Positions 1 through 7,393 of a stretch of DNA of 18,113 bases are shown piece after piece. The stretch covers positions 1 through 18,113 of the forward strand of contig JBEKOB010000080.1 in NCBI GenBank assembly GCA_049522195.1, in the 5' to 3' direction. The stretch's first letter is position 1. The number at the start of each line of letters is the position of its first letter. The stretch is from UBA9647 sp049522195. GTDB lineage: Bacteria; Bacteroidota; Ignavibacteria; UBA10030. A program made the translations under genes and the position numbers. The notes below the pieces were generated by a model. It was not told the DNA's origin, ran no database searches, and was given only the letters and a program-made list of their open reading frames with translations.

Positions 1-42
1 TCCCATACCTCACATTCGTACAACAACCATTGGGGGCAACGT

Positions 43-1149
43 ATGATCTCAAATCGAGTGAAGCAGCTATCGATGATCGCACTGGCTTGTACAATGTCGT
101 CGATCATCGTCTCCTGCAAAGATAAATCTGTGGACGTCGCATCTGGACCTAATGCACCGTCGGCTCCTTATCCGCAGGCGAATGCCACGCTTCAATCTGT
201 GGCGCCGACACTTAAATGGACATGCAACCCTCCGGCAGGGGAAGCGTTGACATTCGATGTATATTTTGGCACGACCAACCCGCCGACGACCCTCATCGCC
301 AATAATGTCAGTCAGACATCCGTTGTGAAAACCGGACTGGGTAACCTCACCGTCTACTATTGGCAGGTTGTCGTCAAGAACAGCAAGGGGGCAACAACCA
401 GCGGACCGGTATGGCAATTCACTACCGGCATCGCAGGCATGGTGGCTGTTCAAGGGGGAACATTCCAAATGGGGACCACGACCTTGGACTCTTATGAGAC
501 ACCGGTTCACCTGGTGAATCTGTCAGACTACTTCATCGGGAAGTGTGAAGTAACTCAGAAGGAGTGGCGGGACATCGTCGTGTGGAAACAGGGGAGTGCC
601 ATCACGCCTCTCAATCCAAGTCCAAGCACCTTGAAGGGAGACAGCTTGCCCGTCGCAAATGTAAGCTGGGATAACATTCAGACATGGCTCGGCTATCTGA
701 ATGAGAAAGAAGGAGTGACGAGCGCTCAGAAGAAGTACCGGCTTCCGACTGAAGCTGAATGGGAGTTCGCAGCGCGAGGGGGAAACAACAGCAAAGGGTA
801 CACATATAGTGGCAGCGACGTTCGTGAAGATGTCGCGTGGACCAATACTAACGCAGATGGGAGAATCCATGGCGTTGGGCTGAAAACCCCCAATGAGCTC
901 GGGATCTATGACATGAGCGGCAACGCGTACGAGTGGACAAACGATTACGCTGGTTCCTACACCGCTTCCGTTCAGAATGATCCGACAGGCCCATCGTCGG
1001 GAAGCTACCGTATCATTCGGGGTGGCGGCTGGATTGGCTGGGGGAGCGTCTACTACCGCGATTATGAGGCTGCAAGTGTTCAGCGGCCCTACGTGGGTAG
1101 CAGTCCGGCCAATGATTTCTTTGGTTTTCGTTACGCGCGACAACAATAG
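43..1149 (+). CDS. Lipoprotein with FGE-sulfatase (SUMF1-like) domain
   Basis: The 368-residue protein starts with a lipoprotein signal: basic N-terminus, hydrophobic stretch, then the lipobox-like IVSC with the lipidated Cys at 25. Residues about 40-127 look like a fibronectin type III-like beta domain (APYPQANATLQSVAPTLKW, YYWQVVVKNSKGATTSG). Residues about 131-368 match the FGE-sulfatase/SUMF1 fold, with MVAVQGGTFQMGT, a KCEVTQKEW segment, YRLPTEAEWEFAARGG near 233-248, MSGNAYEWTND near 293-303 and a terminal FGFRYAR. The catalytic Cys pair of true formylglycine-generating enzymes is not visible in the C-terminal part, so sulfatase activation is unlikely. Many Bacteroidota proteins of this fold are structural or ligand-binding envelope lipoproteins. 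A GGGGG run seven bases before the ATG can act as ribosome binding site. The next gene follows 126 bases later. The fold is well supported; the function is unknown. Confidence 0.85.
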   Translation: MISNRVKQLSMIALACTMSSIIVSCKDKSVDVASGPNAPSAPYPQANATLQSVAPTLKWTCNPPAGEALTFDVYFGTTNPPTTLIANNVSQTSVVKTGLGNLTVYYWQVVVKNSKGATTSGPVWQFTTGIAGMVAVQGGTFQMGTTTLDSYETPVHLVNLSDYFIGKCEVTQKEWRDIVVWKQGSAITPLNPSPSTLKGDSLPVANVSWDNIQTWLGYLNEKEGVTSAQKKYRLPTEAEWEFAARGGNNSKGYTYSGSDVREDVAWTNTNADGRIHGVGLKTPNELGIYDMSGNAYEWTNDYAGSYTASVQNDPTGPSSGSYRIIRGGGWIGWGSVYYRDYEAASVQRPYVGSSPANDFFGFRYARQQ

Positions 1150-1275
1150 TTGTTGAGCATGGTGTGATTCTTGCTCGAATCCTCGCGGCGGAAAGCACAG
1201 ACGAAATCGCGAAAAGCGACCAGTACGGGAGAAACAACCTGGATTTCTTCACGCACGATCTAACAGGAGAAAATC

Positions 1276-2616
1276 ATGATGACCACAAGGATAACGTGGA
1301 ATCTGTTCCTTGCTCTCATTTCTTTGATTTCGGTTTGTCAAAGTCAGTGGCAGGGAATTACGTCCGGGTTCCCTTCCGCTGCGAGGGCAGCGAAGGTCAG
1401 TATTGTTGACCAGAATGTGATTTGGGTAACCGGGCGCAGAAGCGGTTGGGCCGCATATACAGGCTTCATCAGATCAACCGATGGAGGCAGCACCTGGAAG
1501 ATTGACACGCTTCATAATGCTGGAGTCCAGAGCCTCTTTGATATTTGTGCGCTTGATGCAAACACGGCATATGTTATCGGATATGGATCTACGAGCGCTG
1601 GCGTAGGAATCTTCAAGACAGTCGATGGCGGGAAGAGTTGGACGAAGGCTGCAAACGCGTTTACACAAACCGGGAGCTTCCCTGATGCGATTTATTTCTT
1701 CAATCCAAAAGAAGGCCTGGCGATCGGCGATCAACAGGGAGGATACTTCGAAATCTACACAACAGCTGACAGTGGCAAGACCTGGAGTCGCGTCCCTTCA
1801 GGCAATATCCCGTCTCCCGTCGCTGATGAAGGGGGCAATGTCGGTGTTGTGCCATATGTTTGCCACACAGGCGATGCGTTCTGGTTTGCTACACTGAAAA
1901 ACAAGTTCCTGCGGACTACAGACAAGGGCCTTACCTGGACCGCCATCACGGTCGCTACGGCTCCAAAAGCCGGAGACTCCTGGTGTTTCTTCCCTGCCTT
2001 CAAGGACCTGAACAATGGTTTGGCTGGCGATGGCTACGTCATGAAACGAACGACAAACGGAGGGGTCACATGGGACTCTGTGGCTACGCCGTCCCGTCCG
2101 GGCACCGATGAGGTGTATTATGTCCCGGGAACAAACGGCAGCTACTATGTTGTCAGCCCATATTCCGGTTACACAGGTTCAATGTACACGAAGGACAACG
2201 GCAAGACTTGGACAGTTGTTGACACGATATCCAGAAGTGGCGTGGCGTTTCTCTCCGCCTCAGCTGGGTGGAGCAATTCGCCATCAAGCACTCAGGTGTT
2301 CAAATACGTTGGTCTGCCACTCGCTGTCCAGGAAAAAGTCACAGGGGTCGCCCGGGAGTATGCCCTCTATCAGAATTATCCCAATCCATTTAACCCGGCC
2401 ACAACAATCGATTATCAACTTCCAAAACAATCTTTTGTGAAGTTGAAACTCTTTGATGTGCTCGGGCGTGAAACGGCAACATTGGTGGATGAGGCAGAAA
2501 ATGCGGGAAAGCACTCTGTGCGATTTGAGGCGTTGAGTCTTCCCAGCGGGGTCTATTTCTACAAGATTGAAACTGGCGACTTTGTGCAGACACGCAGATT
2601 GATCTTGTTGAAATGA
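1276..2616 (+). CDS. T9SS-exported Asp-box/YCF48-like repeat protein
   Basis: This 446-residue protein has a Sec signal peptide (hydrophobic NLFLALISLISVCQS, cleavage probably near residue 23). It then carries about six regularly spaced Asp-box-like motifs, of the type T-x-D-x-G-x-T-W, near residues 67-74, 115-122, 163-170, 214-221, 259-266 and 305-312. Such repeats build beta-propellers in the YCF48, sortilin and BNR groups. Residues about 362-446 form a type A T9SS sorting domain: NYPNPFNPATTIDYQLP, then LKLFDVLGRETATLVDE, LPSGVYFYK and the terminal RLILLK. The protein should therefore cross the outer membrane by the type IX system and be released or anchored at the surface. Its ligand is unknown. 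AGGAGA about six bases upstream fixes the ATG at 1276. Together with the preceding lipoprotein it may form a two-gene envelope unit ending at the terminator near 2800. Confidence 0.88.
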   Translation: MMTTRITWNLFLALISLISVCQSQWQGITSGFPSAARAAKVSIVDQNVIWVTGRRSGWAAYTGFIRSTDGGSTWKIDTLHNAGVQSLFDICALDANTAYVIGYGSTSAGVGIFKTVDGGKSWTKAANAFTQTGSFPDAIYFFNPKEGLAIGDQQGGYFEIYTTADSGKTWSRVPSGNIPSPVADEGGNVGVVPYVCHTGDAFWFATLKNKFLRTTDKGLTWTAITVATAPKAGDSWCFFPAFKDLNNGLAGDGYVMKRTTNGGVTWDSVATPSRPGTDEVYYVPGTNGSYYVVSPYSGYTGSMYTKDNGKTWTVVDTISRSGVAFLSASAGWSNSPSSTQVFKYVGLPLAVQEKVTGVAREYALYQNYPNPFNPATTIDYQLPKQSFVKLKLFDVLGRETATLVDEAENAGKHSVRFEALSLPSGVYFYKIETGDFVQTRRLILLK

Positions 2617-2685
2617 GAATGAATCGACTCCCTGTTTTGCTCACGCCGTCACTTGTGCGTGCCTTCTTTGGAGATTCTGTACGGA

Positions 2686-2762
2686 GAAGAGTTAAAGTGA
2701 AGGGCTGAGATTTCAGGTCGGGCCTGAAAATCTCACGCCGCGGAGGGGCGGCGGAGCTCTTC
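2686..2762 (+). ncRNA. Predicted structured RNA with three-way junction
   Basis: Three mutually compatible helices can be drawn by hand. P1 pairs 2686-2693 (GAAGAGTT) with 2755-2762 (AGCTCTTC), eight pairs including one G-U. P2 pairs 2707-2717 with 2723-2734, eleven pairs with one bulged A and a five-base loop. P3 pairs 2736-2741 (CGCCGC) with 2748-2753 (GCGGCG), six pairs with a six-base loop. The junction strands are 13, 1 and 1 bases. An intrinsic terminator begins seven bases after P1. This resembles a riboswitch aptamer plus expression platform, or a small RNA with its own terminator. It could also be the structured 3' end of the upstream mRNA. It matches no riboswitch class that I recognise. 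The fold is inferred from pairing only, with no comparative support. Confidence 0.35.
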
Positions 2763-2769
2763 ATGCAAG

Positions 2770-2812
2770 ATACCTCCCGGGGCAGCGGAACATCCCGGGA
2801 GGTATTGTTTTT
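2770..2812 (+). terminator. Strong intrinsic terminator
   Basis: A perfect 12-bp inverted repeat, ATACCTCCCGGG at 2770-2781 and CCCGGGAGGTAT at 2794-2805, encloses a 12-base loop and is followed by TGTTTTT (2806-2812). The T run is on the plus-strand side only, so it stops rightward transcription coming from the gene ending at 2616 or from the structured element just upstream. It lies about 220 bases before the next start, which leaves room for a separate promoter there, although none is obvious. Confidence 0.8.
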
Positions 2813-3035
2813 AGAGCGATTGCCAATGTTCTCCCTGCCGACTGACGTGCGGATGAAACGACCGATCGAAACGTTGATTTTGTGCTGATGATGCTTTACC
2901 ATCCCTCCAAGCACCATTCCACTCTAATAATCAAGCTTGCCCCTTGGATTGCGGAGAAGAGAATCCGCGGGTTGCATGTTGCTCTCAATCACAGAGGACT
3001 GCGAGCTGTCCATATCAAGAAAGGAACGCTTGCGC

Positions 3036-4529
3036 GTGACTTCAATCTGGAGAAACAGGTGGATCTTGATGCTCGCGGTCGTTCTCGCGGCAGACGCGGC
3101 GGTTTGCCGTCAGAAAGAAGTGCTGAGTGGTGAATTCTGGCGGAAACAGGCTCTCACGAACATTATTCCCTACTGGTATGCATACGTGCGAGACACCTCC
3201 TACGGCGCGTTTTACATGAACCTTACACGTTCCTGGGAACCTGTTCCTCCGTGGGACAAGTACCCTGCGATGATCAGCCGGCAAGTGTATGGCTTCTCCG
3301 CCGCCTATCTTCTCTCCGGCGACAGAAAGTACCTTGACGTGGCTCGCGAAGGTGCGGACTATTTACTGAAGTACGCATGGGACAAGAAGTACGGCGGATG
3401 GTTCGGGGTCCTGACACAAGCAGGTGAGCCAAAAGATTCAACCAAGAGCGTAGATCTGCAATTGTACACTGACGTCGGGCTCGCGATGTATTACTTCGTC
3501 ACAGGAGACGGAAAAGTTCTCTCCCGTGTCAAAGAATCCGTTCGGATCCGCAGGTCATTTGCACGTGACAAGGAATTCGATGGATACTATCAAGTCCTGG
3601 ACAGGGATTTGACCGTCAAGGATAGTTCCAAGAGCAAACATTCCCAGTATGGATACACAGGCTCTCTGCTCATCAATCTCTGGATGGCGACCAGGGATCC
3701 GGAAATCCTGAGCTTCGCGGAAGAGCTGATGCAGATCAGTATAAAGAAGATGACCGACCCTCAGGAGGGGTGGCTGCGTGGATTCCGAACGCGGTTCGAT
3801 CGCGGATGGAGATTCGATCCAATGACCGTAGATGGGAAAGAGGTGATCTCTGCCGGAGCACAACTCACAGGCGCCCTGGCGTTTCTGCGGCTTTACGAAC
3901 TGACCGGAAAAGAGATCTATAAGCAGAAAGGGATGGCACTGGGAGAGAAAACCGCAAGCTCTGCGTGGGATTCAATCCGTGGAGGATGGTATGACGTTAT
4001 TGAAAGAATGCCTCCTCATTCCTTGCAAGGTACGCCGACAGTCTCATGGTGGATCCAGTGTTACGGCTCCTTCCTCCAGCTTCACCTCTATTATATGACC
4101 GGAGAGAAGAAGTATTTGGATCGATTTGAGAAGATGGAATCGTTCTGGAACCGATACCTGATGGATACCAAATTCGGTGGCGTGTTTATGACTGTCTCCC
4201 CCGACGGGGTGCCCATCGACAGTGAGAAGGCGGTCGTTTGGAAGGCTTCTTATCACGAGATGGAACATGCGTTTCTGAATTATCTTTATCTCAACCTGTA
4301 TGTTAATCGGAAACCGGCGGTGCTTCATTTCCAGTTGCATGATACGAAGTCGCAGTCCAGACATTTTGTTTCTCCGGCGGAGGATCCTTCAGTTCAAATC
4401 GGCTCGGTGAAGATCAATGGCGCAGCCTGGACATCTTTCGACGCTCAAGAACGATATGTCATCCTCCCCGATGCCAGGGAAGTGAATCTCGAAGTGACAC
4501 TGGTACCATCCTTGAGAGAAAGCAAATAG
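3036..4529 (+). CDS. Exported AGE-family epimerase-like protein
   Basis: The protein belongs to the N-acylglucosamine 2-epimerase (AGE)/cellobiose 2-epimerase family, which folds as an (alpha/alpha)6 barrel and interconverts C2 epimers or aldose/ketose sugars. Supporting segments, in order, are YGAFYMNLTRSW, SRQVYGFSAAYLLSG, KKYGGWFGVLTQAGEP, FDGYYQVLDRD, GAQLTGALAFLRLYELTG, IRGGWYDVIER and WKASYHEMEHAFLNYLYL. The last of these holds His residues typical of the family's catalytic region. About 75 further residues at the C-terminus look beta-rich. I chose the GTG at 3036 because AAGGA lies ten bases upstream and it gives a signal-peptide-like start (basic residues, then ILMLAVVLAADAAVC). The open frame extends back to an ATG at 2937, and an internal ATG at 3069 is also possible. 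Export is unusual for this family. The exact substrate cannot be assigned. Confidence 0.78.
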   Translation: MTSIWRNRWILMLAVVLAADAAVCRQKEVLSGEFWRKQALTNIIPYWYAYVRDTSYGAFYMNLTRSWEPVPPWDKYPAMISRQVYGFSAAYLLSGDRKYLDVAREGADYLLKYAWDKKYGGWFGVLTQAGEPKDSTKSVDLQLYTDVGLAMYYFVTGDGKVLSRVKESVRIRRSFARDKEFDGYYQVLDRDLTVKDSSKSKHSQYGYTGSLLINLWMATRDPEILSFAEELMQISIKKMTDPQEGWLRGFRTRFDRGWRFDPMTVDGKEVISAGAQLTGALAFLRLYELTGKEIYKQKGMALGEKTASSAWDSIRGGWYDVIERMPPHSLQGTPTVSWWIQCYGSFLQLHLYYMTGEKKYLDRFEKMESFWNRYLMDTKFGGVFMTVSPDGVPIDSEKAVVWKASYHEMEHAFLNYLYLNLYVNRKPAVLHFQLHDTKSQSRHFVSPAEDPSVQIGSVKINGAAWTSFDAQERYVILPDAREVNLEVTLVPSLRESK

Positions 4530-4560
4530 TCTTCTGGGCATAGTGATTCTCTACAATAAA

Positions 4561-4594
4561 AGAAAAGCCAGCCCGATCCCGAGCTGGCTTCTTC
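4561..4594. terminator. Bidirectional intrinsic terminator
   Basis: The inverted repeat AAGCCAGC (4565-4572) and GCTGGCTT (4583-4590) lies between two convergent genes. Read on the minus strand, the stem is followed by TTTTCTTTTATT, a good U-tract for ending the gene at 4619-5404. On the plus strand the tail is only CTTC after the stem's TT, but the same hairpin may still serve the epimerase-like gene that ends at 4529. Confidence 0.75.
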
Positions 4595-4618
4595 AGTCAT
4601 AAAGATGATTCTGGTGTG

Positions 4619-5404
4619 CTACGATTTGAAAAGCATCTTGAAGAACTTCTGCATTTCGGACCAGGAACCTTTGTCGGCCTTTTCGTTATACGCGATCTGC
4701 ATATTGAATTTCTTTCCCAAGGCAGTCGCATCGGGATTTGAGAATGCGTGCAGCGCCCCCTCATAGGCAACATACTTGAGATCTGCACCCGCATCCTTCA
4801 TTTCCTTCTTGAAGGACTCGACATCTTTTTCTGAGATGAACTTGTCTGCAGCTCCTGCACACACGAGCACCTTCGCCTTCACATTTCCCTTTTCCGCCGG
4901 GATGGCTGCACCAAGGCTGCCGTGGAAACTCACCACACCTCTGAGATCAACTCCTGCCCTGGCCATATTCAGTACCACACCGCCCCCGTAACAGTACCCG
5001 ATAGCGGCGATCCGAGTAGGATCGGTATGCTCGTCCTGCTTCAGGAAATCCAAGCCTGCGACAAACTTCGATTTATAAAGACTTAAATCCTTCATGGACT
5101 CGCCGGCAGCTTTTTGCGCATCGCCGGGATTATCGGCGGTCTTTCCGTCGCCATACATGTCCGCCGCCAGTGCAACGTATCCAAGCTTAGCCAACATCTC
5201 GGCCCGTTTCTTCGGATAATCCGTCAGTCCCCACCACTCGTGGATAACGATGACGCCGGGGCGTTTCCCTTGTTTGCTATCGTCATAGGCGAGATACCCC
5301 TTCAGGGTAATATCGCCGGCTTTGTACTCCACAGCTTTGGTAACGACCTTTGCAAATGCGGAGGCTGGAATCGCAAGAGCGAGTGCCAGGAGAGCAAGTT
5401 TCAT
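4619..5404 (-). CDS. Exported dienelactone hydrolase family protein
   Basis: This is a 261-residue alpha/beta-hydrolase of the dienelactone hydrolase family, which typically hydrolyses small esters or lactones. The N-terminus is a clear Sec signal peptide (LALLALALAIPASAFA, cleavage near residue 18), so the enzyme should act in the periplasm. The family triad is visible: nucleophile Cys138 in GYCYGGG (136-142), Asp187 in AGAADKF and His219 in GALHAFSNP. Glu55 in VIHEWWGL matches the conserved Glu that orients the Cys. Length is normal for a DLH domain plus leader. The start is supported by GGTGGAGA upstream on the minus strand. It is divergently arranged with ettA and ends at a shared terminator with the epimerase-like gene. 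The natural substrate is unknown, and many homologues are annotated only by family. Confidence 0.88.
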   Translation of the reverse strand: MKLALLALALAIPASAFAKVVTKAVEYKAGDITLKGYLAYDDSKQGKRPGVIVIHEWWGLTDYPKKRAEMLAKLGYVALAADMYGDGKTADNPGDAQKAAGESMKDLSLYKSKFVAGLDFLKQDEHTDPTRIAAIGYCYGGGVVLNMARAGVDLRGVVSFHGSLGAAIPAEKGNVKAKVLVCAGAADKFISEKDVESFKKEMKDAGADLKYVAYEGALHAFSNPDATALGKKFNMQIAYNEKADKGSWSEMQKFFKMLFKS

Positions 5405-5560
5405 AGTTAAATCTCCACCTGTGAATGAAAGAATTATTAAAGAGGGTTGATAGAGTATTGAACGGAGTTCATTGCGAGATGGTTCCGCACCATTGGCAGA
5501 TGCAGGGCCCGGCTGACCCAGTCTTGCAAGGCTTCTTGACAGGCGTCTTGCTTCCGAATG

Positions 5561-5577
5561 ATGCCACTAATTGGCAT
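5561..5577. promoter_or_regulatory. Small palindrome in the divergent intergenic region
   Basis: ATGCCA (5561-5566) and TGGCAT (5572-5577) form a 6-bp inverted repeat with a five-base spacer, between the divergent hydrolase gene and ettA, about 65 bases before the ettA start. The size and position suit a dimeric repressor operator, but a 6+6 match can arise by chance. A TTGACA at 5535-5540 upstream might be a -35 box, but no convincing -10 follows. The rest of 5405-5641 shows nothing else clear. Confidence 0.2.
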
Positions 5578-5641
5578 ATTGTAATACAGGCCTAGAAATC
5601 ACATCAAAGTTCTTCCTCAAATAAATCCAATAGCCAGTGCA

Positions 5642-7312
5642 ATGAGCGACAACAAGGTAATCTTCTCGATGATAGGCGTCGGCAAAGTCCACAAGCCGAA
5701 CAAGCAGGTGCTTAAAGATATCTACCTTTCGTTCTATCACGGCGCAAAGATTGGAGTTCTGGGACTCAATGGAGCCGGGAAAAGCACGCTGCTGCGGATC
5801 ATCGCCGGCGTCGATAAGGATTATCTGGGTCAGGTAACCGCCCAGAAAGGAATTACGTTCGACTATCTGCCACAGGAACCGGAACTCGATCCGTCGAAGA
5901 CCGTCAAGGAGATTGTCGAAGAGGGGGCTGCCGAGACAGTCGCTCTTCTCAAAGACTATGAAGCCGTCAACGCCGCTCTGGGCGAGCCGGATGCCGATTT
6001 CGACAAACTGCTAGAGAAGCAAGCCAAGCTCCAGGAACGGATCGACCATATCAATGCATGGGATCTCGAAAGCAAGCTCGAGATGGCGATGGAAGCACTT
6101 CGATGTCCTCCCAGTGACACTCCGATCAAAGTCCTCTCCGGCGGAGAACGACGGCGCGTTGCGCTGTGCCGGCTTCTCTTAAAGGAACCGGACGTGCTCT
6201 TGCTTGACGAACCGACCAACCACCTGGATGCAGAATCTGTGGCATGGCTTGAACATCATCTTGGCCAGTACAAAGGGACCGTCATCGCGGTAACGCACGA
6301 TCGCTACTTTCTGGATAATGTCGCAGGCTGGATCCTGGAGCTCGATCGTGGAGAGGGGATTCCATTCCAGGGGAACTATTCGTCATGGCTTGAGCAGAAG
6401 AAAGCCCGCCTCGAAACCGAAGAGAAGCAGGAAAGCAAGCGGCACAGGGTTCTCGCACGGGAATTGGAATGGGTGCGACTCAACCCCAAGGGACGTCATG
6501 CCAAGAGCAAAGCACGCATTGCAGCCTACGAGAAGATGCTTGAGGAGCAGGGAGATAAGCGGGACGAAGAGATAGAAATATATATTCCGCCCGGCCCGAG
6601 GTTGGGTGATGTTGTCATCGAGGCAAAGAATGTCACGAAGGCGTACAGCGACAATCTGTTGTGTGAAGACATGACCTTCTCGCTCCCGCGCGGCGGCATC
6701 ATTGGAGTCATCGGCCCCAATGGGGCTGGCAAAACAACGCTCTTTCGCATGATTACGGGAAAGGAAAAGCCCGACTCGGGCACTATTGTTGTCGGCGATA
6801 CGGTCAAACTGGCGTACGTCGATCAAAACCGGCCGCTCGATCCAAACAAAACGATCTGGCAGGAAATTTCGGGGGGAGAAGAACTTCTTCGGATCGGAAA
6901 TCGCGAAGTCAATTCGCGAGCTTATGTTGCACGGTTCAATTTCAGTGGAACCGATCAGCAAAAGCCGACCGGCGTTCTGTCGGGTGGAGAGAGAAATCGC
7001 GTGCATCTCGCCAAAGTGCTCAAGGAAGGGGCGAACGTCTTACTGTTGGATGAACCGACCAACGATCTCGATGTCAATACGCTCCGGGCTTTGGAGGAGG
7101 CGCTTACGAATTTTGCCGGATGCGCTGTCATCATCTCTCACGACCGCTGGTTCCTCGATCGCGTCGTGACACATGTCCTGGCATTTGAAGGAGACAGCAA
7201 GGTGCTCTGGTTTGATGGAAACTACACGGAATATGAAGAGAACCGGAAGGAACGGCTTGGAATCGCAGCCGATCAGCCGCACCGGATTAAATACAAGAGA
7301 CTTATGAGGTAG
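5642..7312 (+). CDS. ettA: Energy-dependent translational throttle protein EttA
   Basis: This 556-residue ABC-F ATPase is nearly colinear with E. coli EttA. EttA binds the ribosomal E site and gates the first steps of elongation according to the ATP/ADP ratio. Two ATP-binding cassettes are complete. The first has Walker A GLNGAGKST (41-49), signature LSGGERRRVAL (165-175) and Walker B VLLLDEPTNHLD (185-196). The second has Walker A GPNGAGKTT (358-366), signature LSGGERNRVHL (446-456) and Walker B VLLLDEPTNDLD (466-477). The EttA-type arm insertion lies around 95-145, and the P-site tRNA-interacting linker around 245-315 includes ELEWVRLNPKGRHAKSKARI. EttA-specific wording such as DNVAGWILELDRGEGIP and the ending RIKYKR separates it from Uup and other ABC-F members. 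There is no transmembrane segment. No good Shine-Dalgarno precedes the ATG, which is common in this phylum. Confidence 0.96.
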   Translation: MSDNKVIFSMIGVGKVHKPNKQVLKDIYLSFYHGAKIGVLGLNGAGKSTLLRIIAGVDKDYLGQVTAQKGITFDYLPQEPELDPSKTVKEIVEEGAAETVALLKDYEAVNAALGEPDADFDKLLEKQAKLQERIDHINAWDLESKLEMAMEALRCPPSDTPIKVLSGGERRRVALCRLLLKEPDVLLLDEPTNHLDAESVAWLEHHLGQYKGTVIAVTHDRYFLDNVAGWILELDRGEGIPFQGNYSSWLEQKKARLETEEKQESKRHRVLARELEWVRLNPKGRHAKSKARIAAYEKMLEEQGDKRDEEIEIYIPPGPRLGDVVIEAKNVTKAYSDNLLCEDMTFSLPRGGIIGVIGPNGAGKTTLFRMITGKEKPDSGTIVVGDTVKLAYVDQNRPLDPNKTIWQEISGGEELLRIGNREVNSRAYVARFNFSGTDQQKPTGVLSGGERNRVHLAKVLKEGANVLLLDEPTNDLDVNTLRALEEALTNFAGCAVIISHDRWFLDRVVTHVLAFEGDSKVLWFDGNYTEYEENRKERLGIAADQPHRIKYKRLMR

Positions 7313-7393
7313 AAGAAACAGTGACGTCCTCGCGTGGCTTATAACGACGTGTGACAGCAGCATCAAAAATATCTTGAAGAGGAGACGTTCCAA

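Noticed and set aside
43..1149. Formylglycine-generating enzyme that activates sulfatases
   Set aside because: The catalytic Cys pair is not seen and no sulfatase gene is nearby.
2697..2734. TPP riboswitch suggested by CTGAGA near 2705
   Set aside because: The second conserved TPP segments (ACCTGAT...and the closing CC/GG helix) are missing, and the CTGAGA is used in a simple hairpin.
2937..3035. N-terminal extension of the AGE-like protein from the ATG at 2937
   Set aside because: It would add 33 polar and basic residues before the signal-like segment. The GTG at 3036 has a good ribosome binding site and gives a normal leader.
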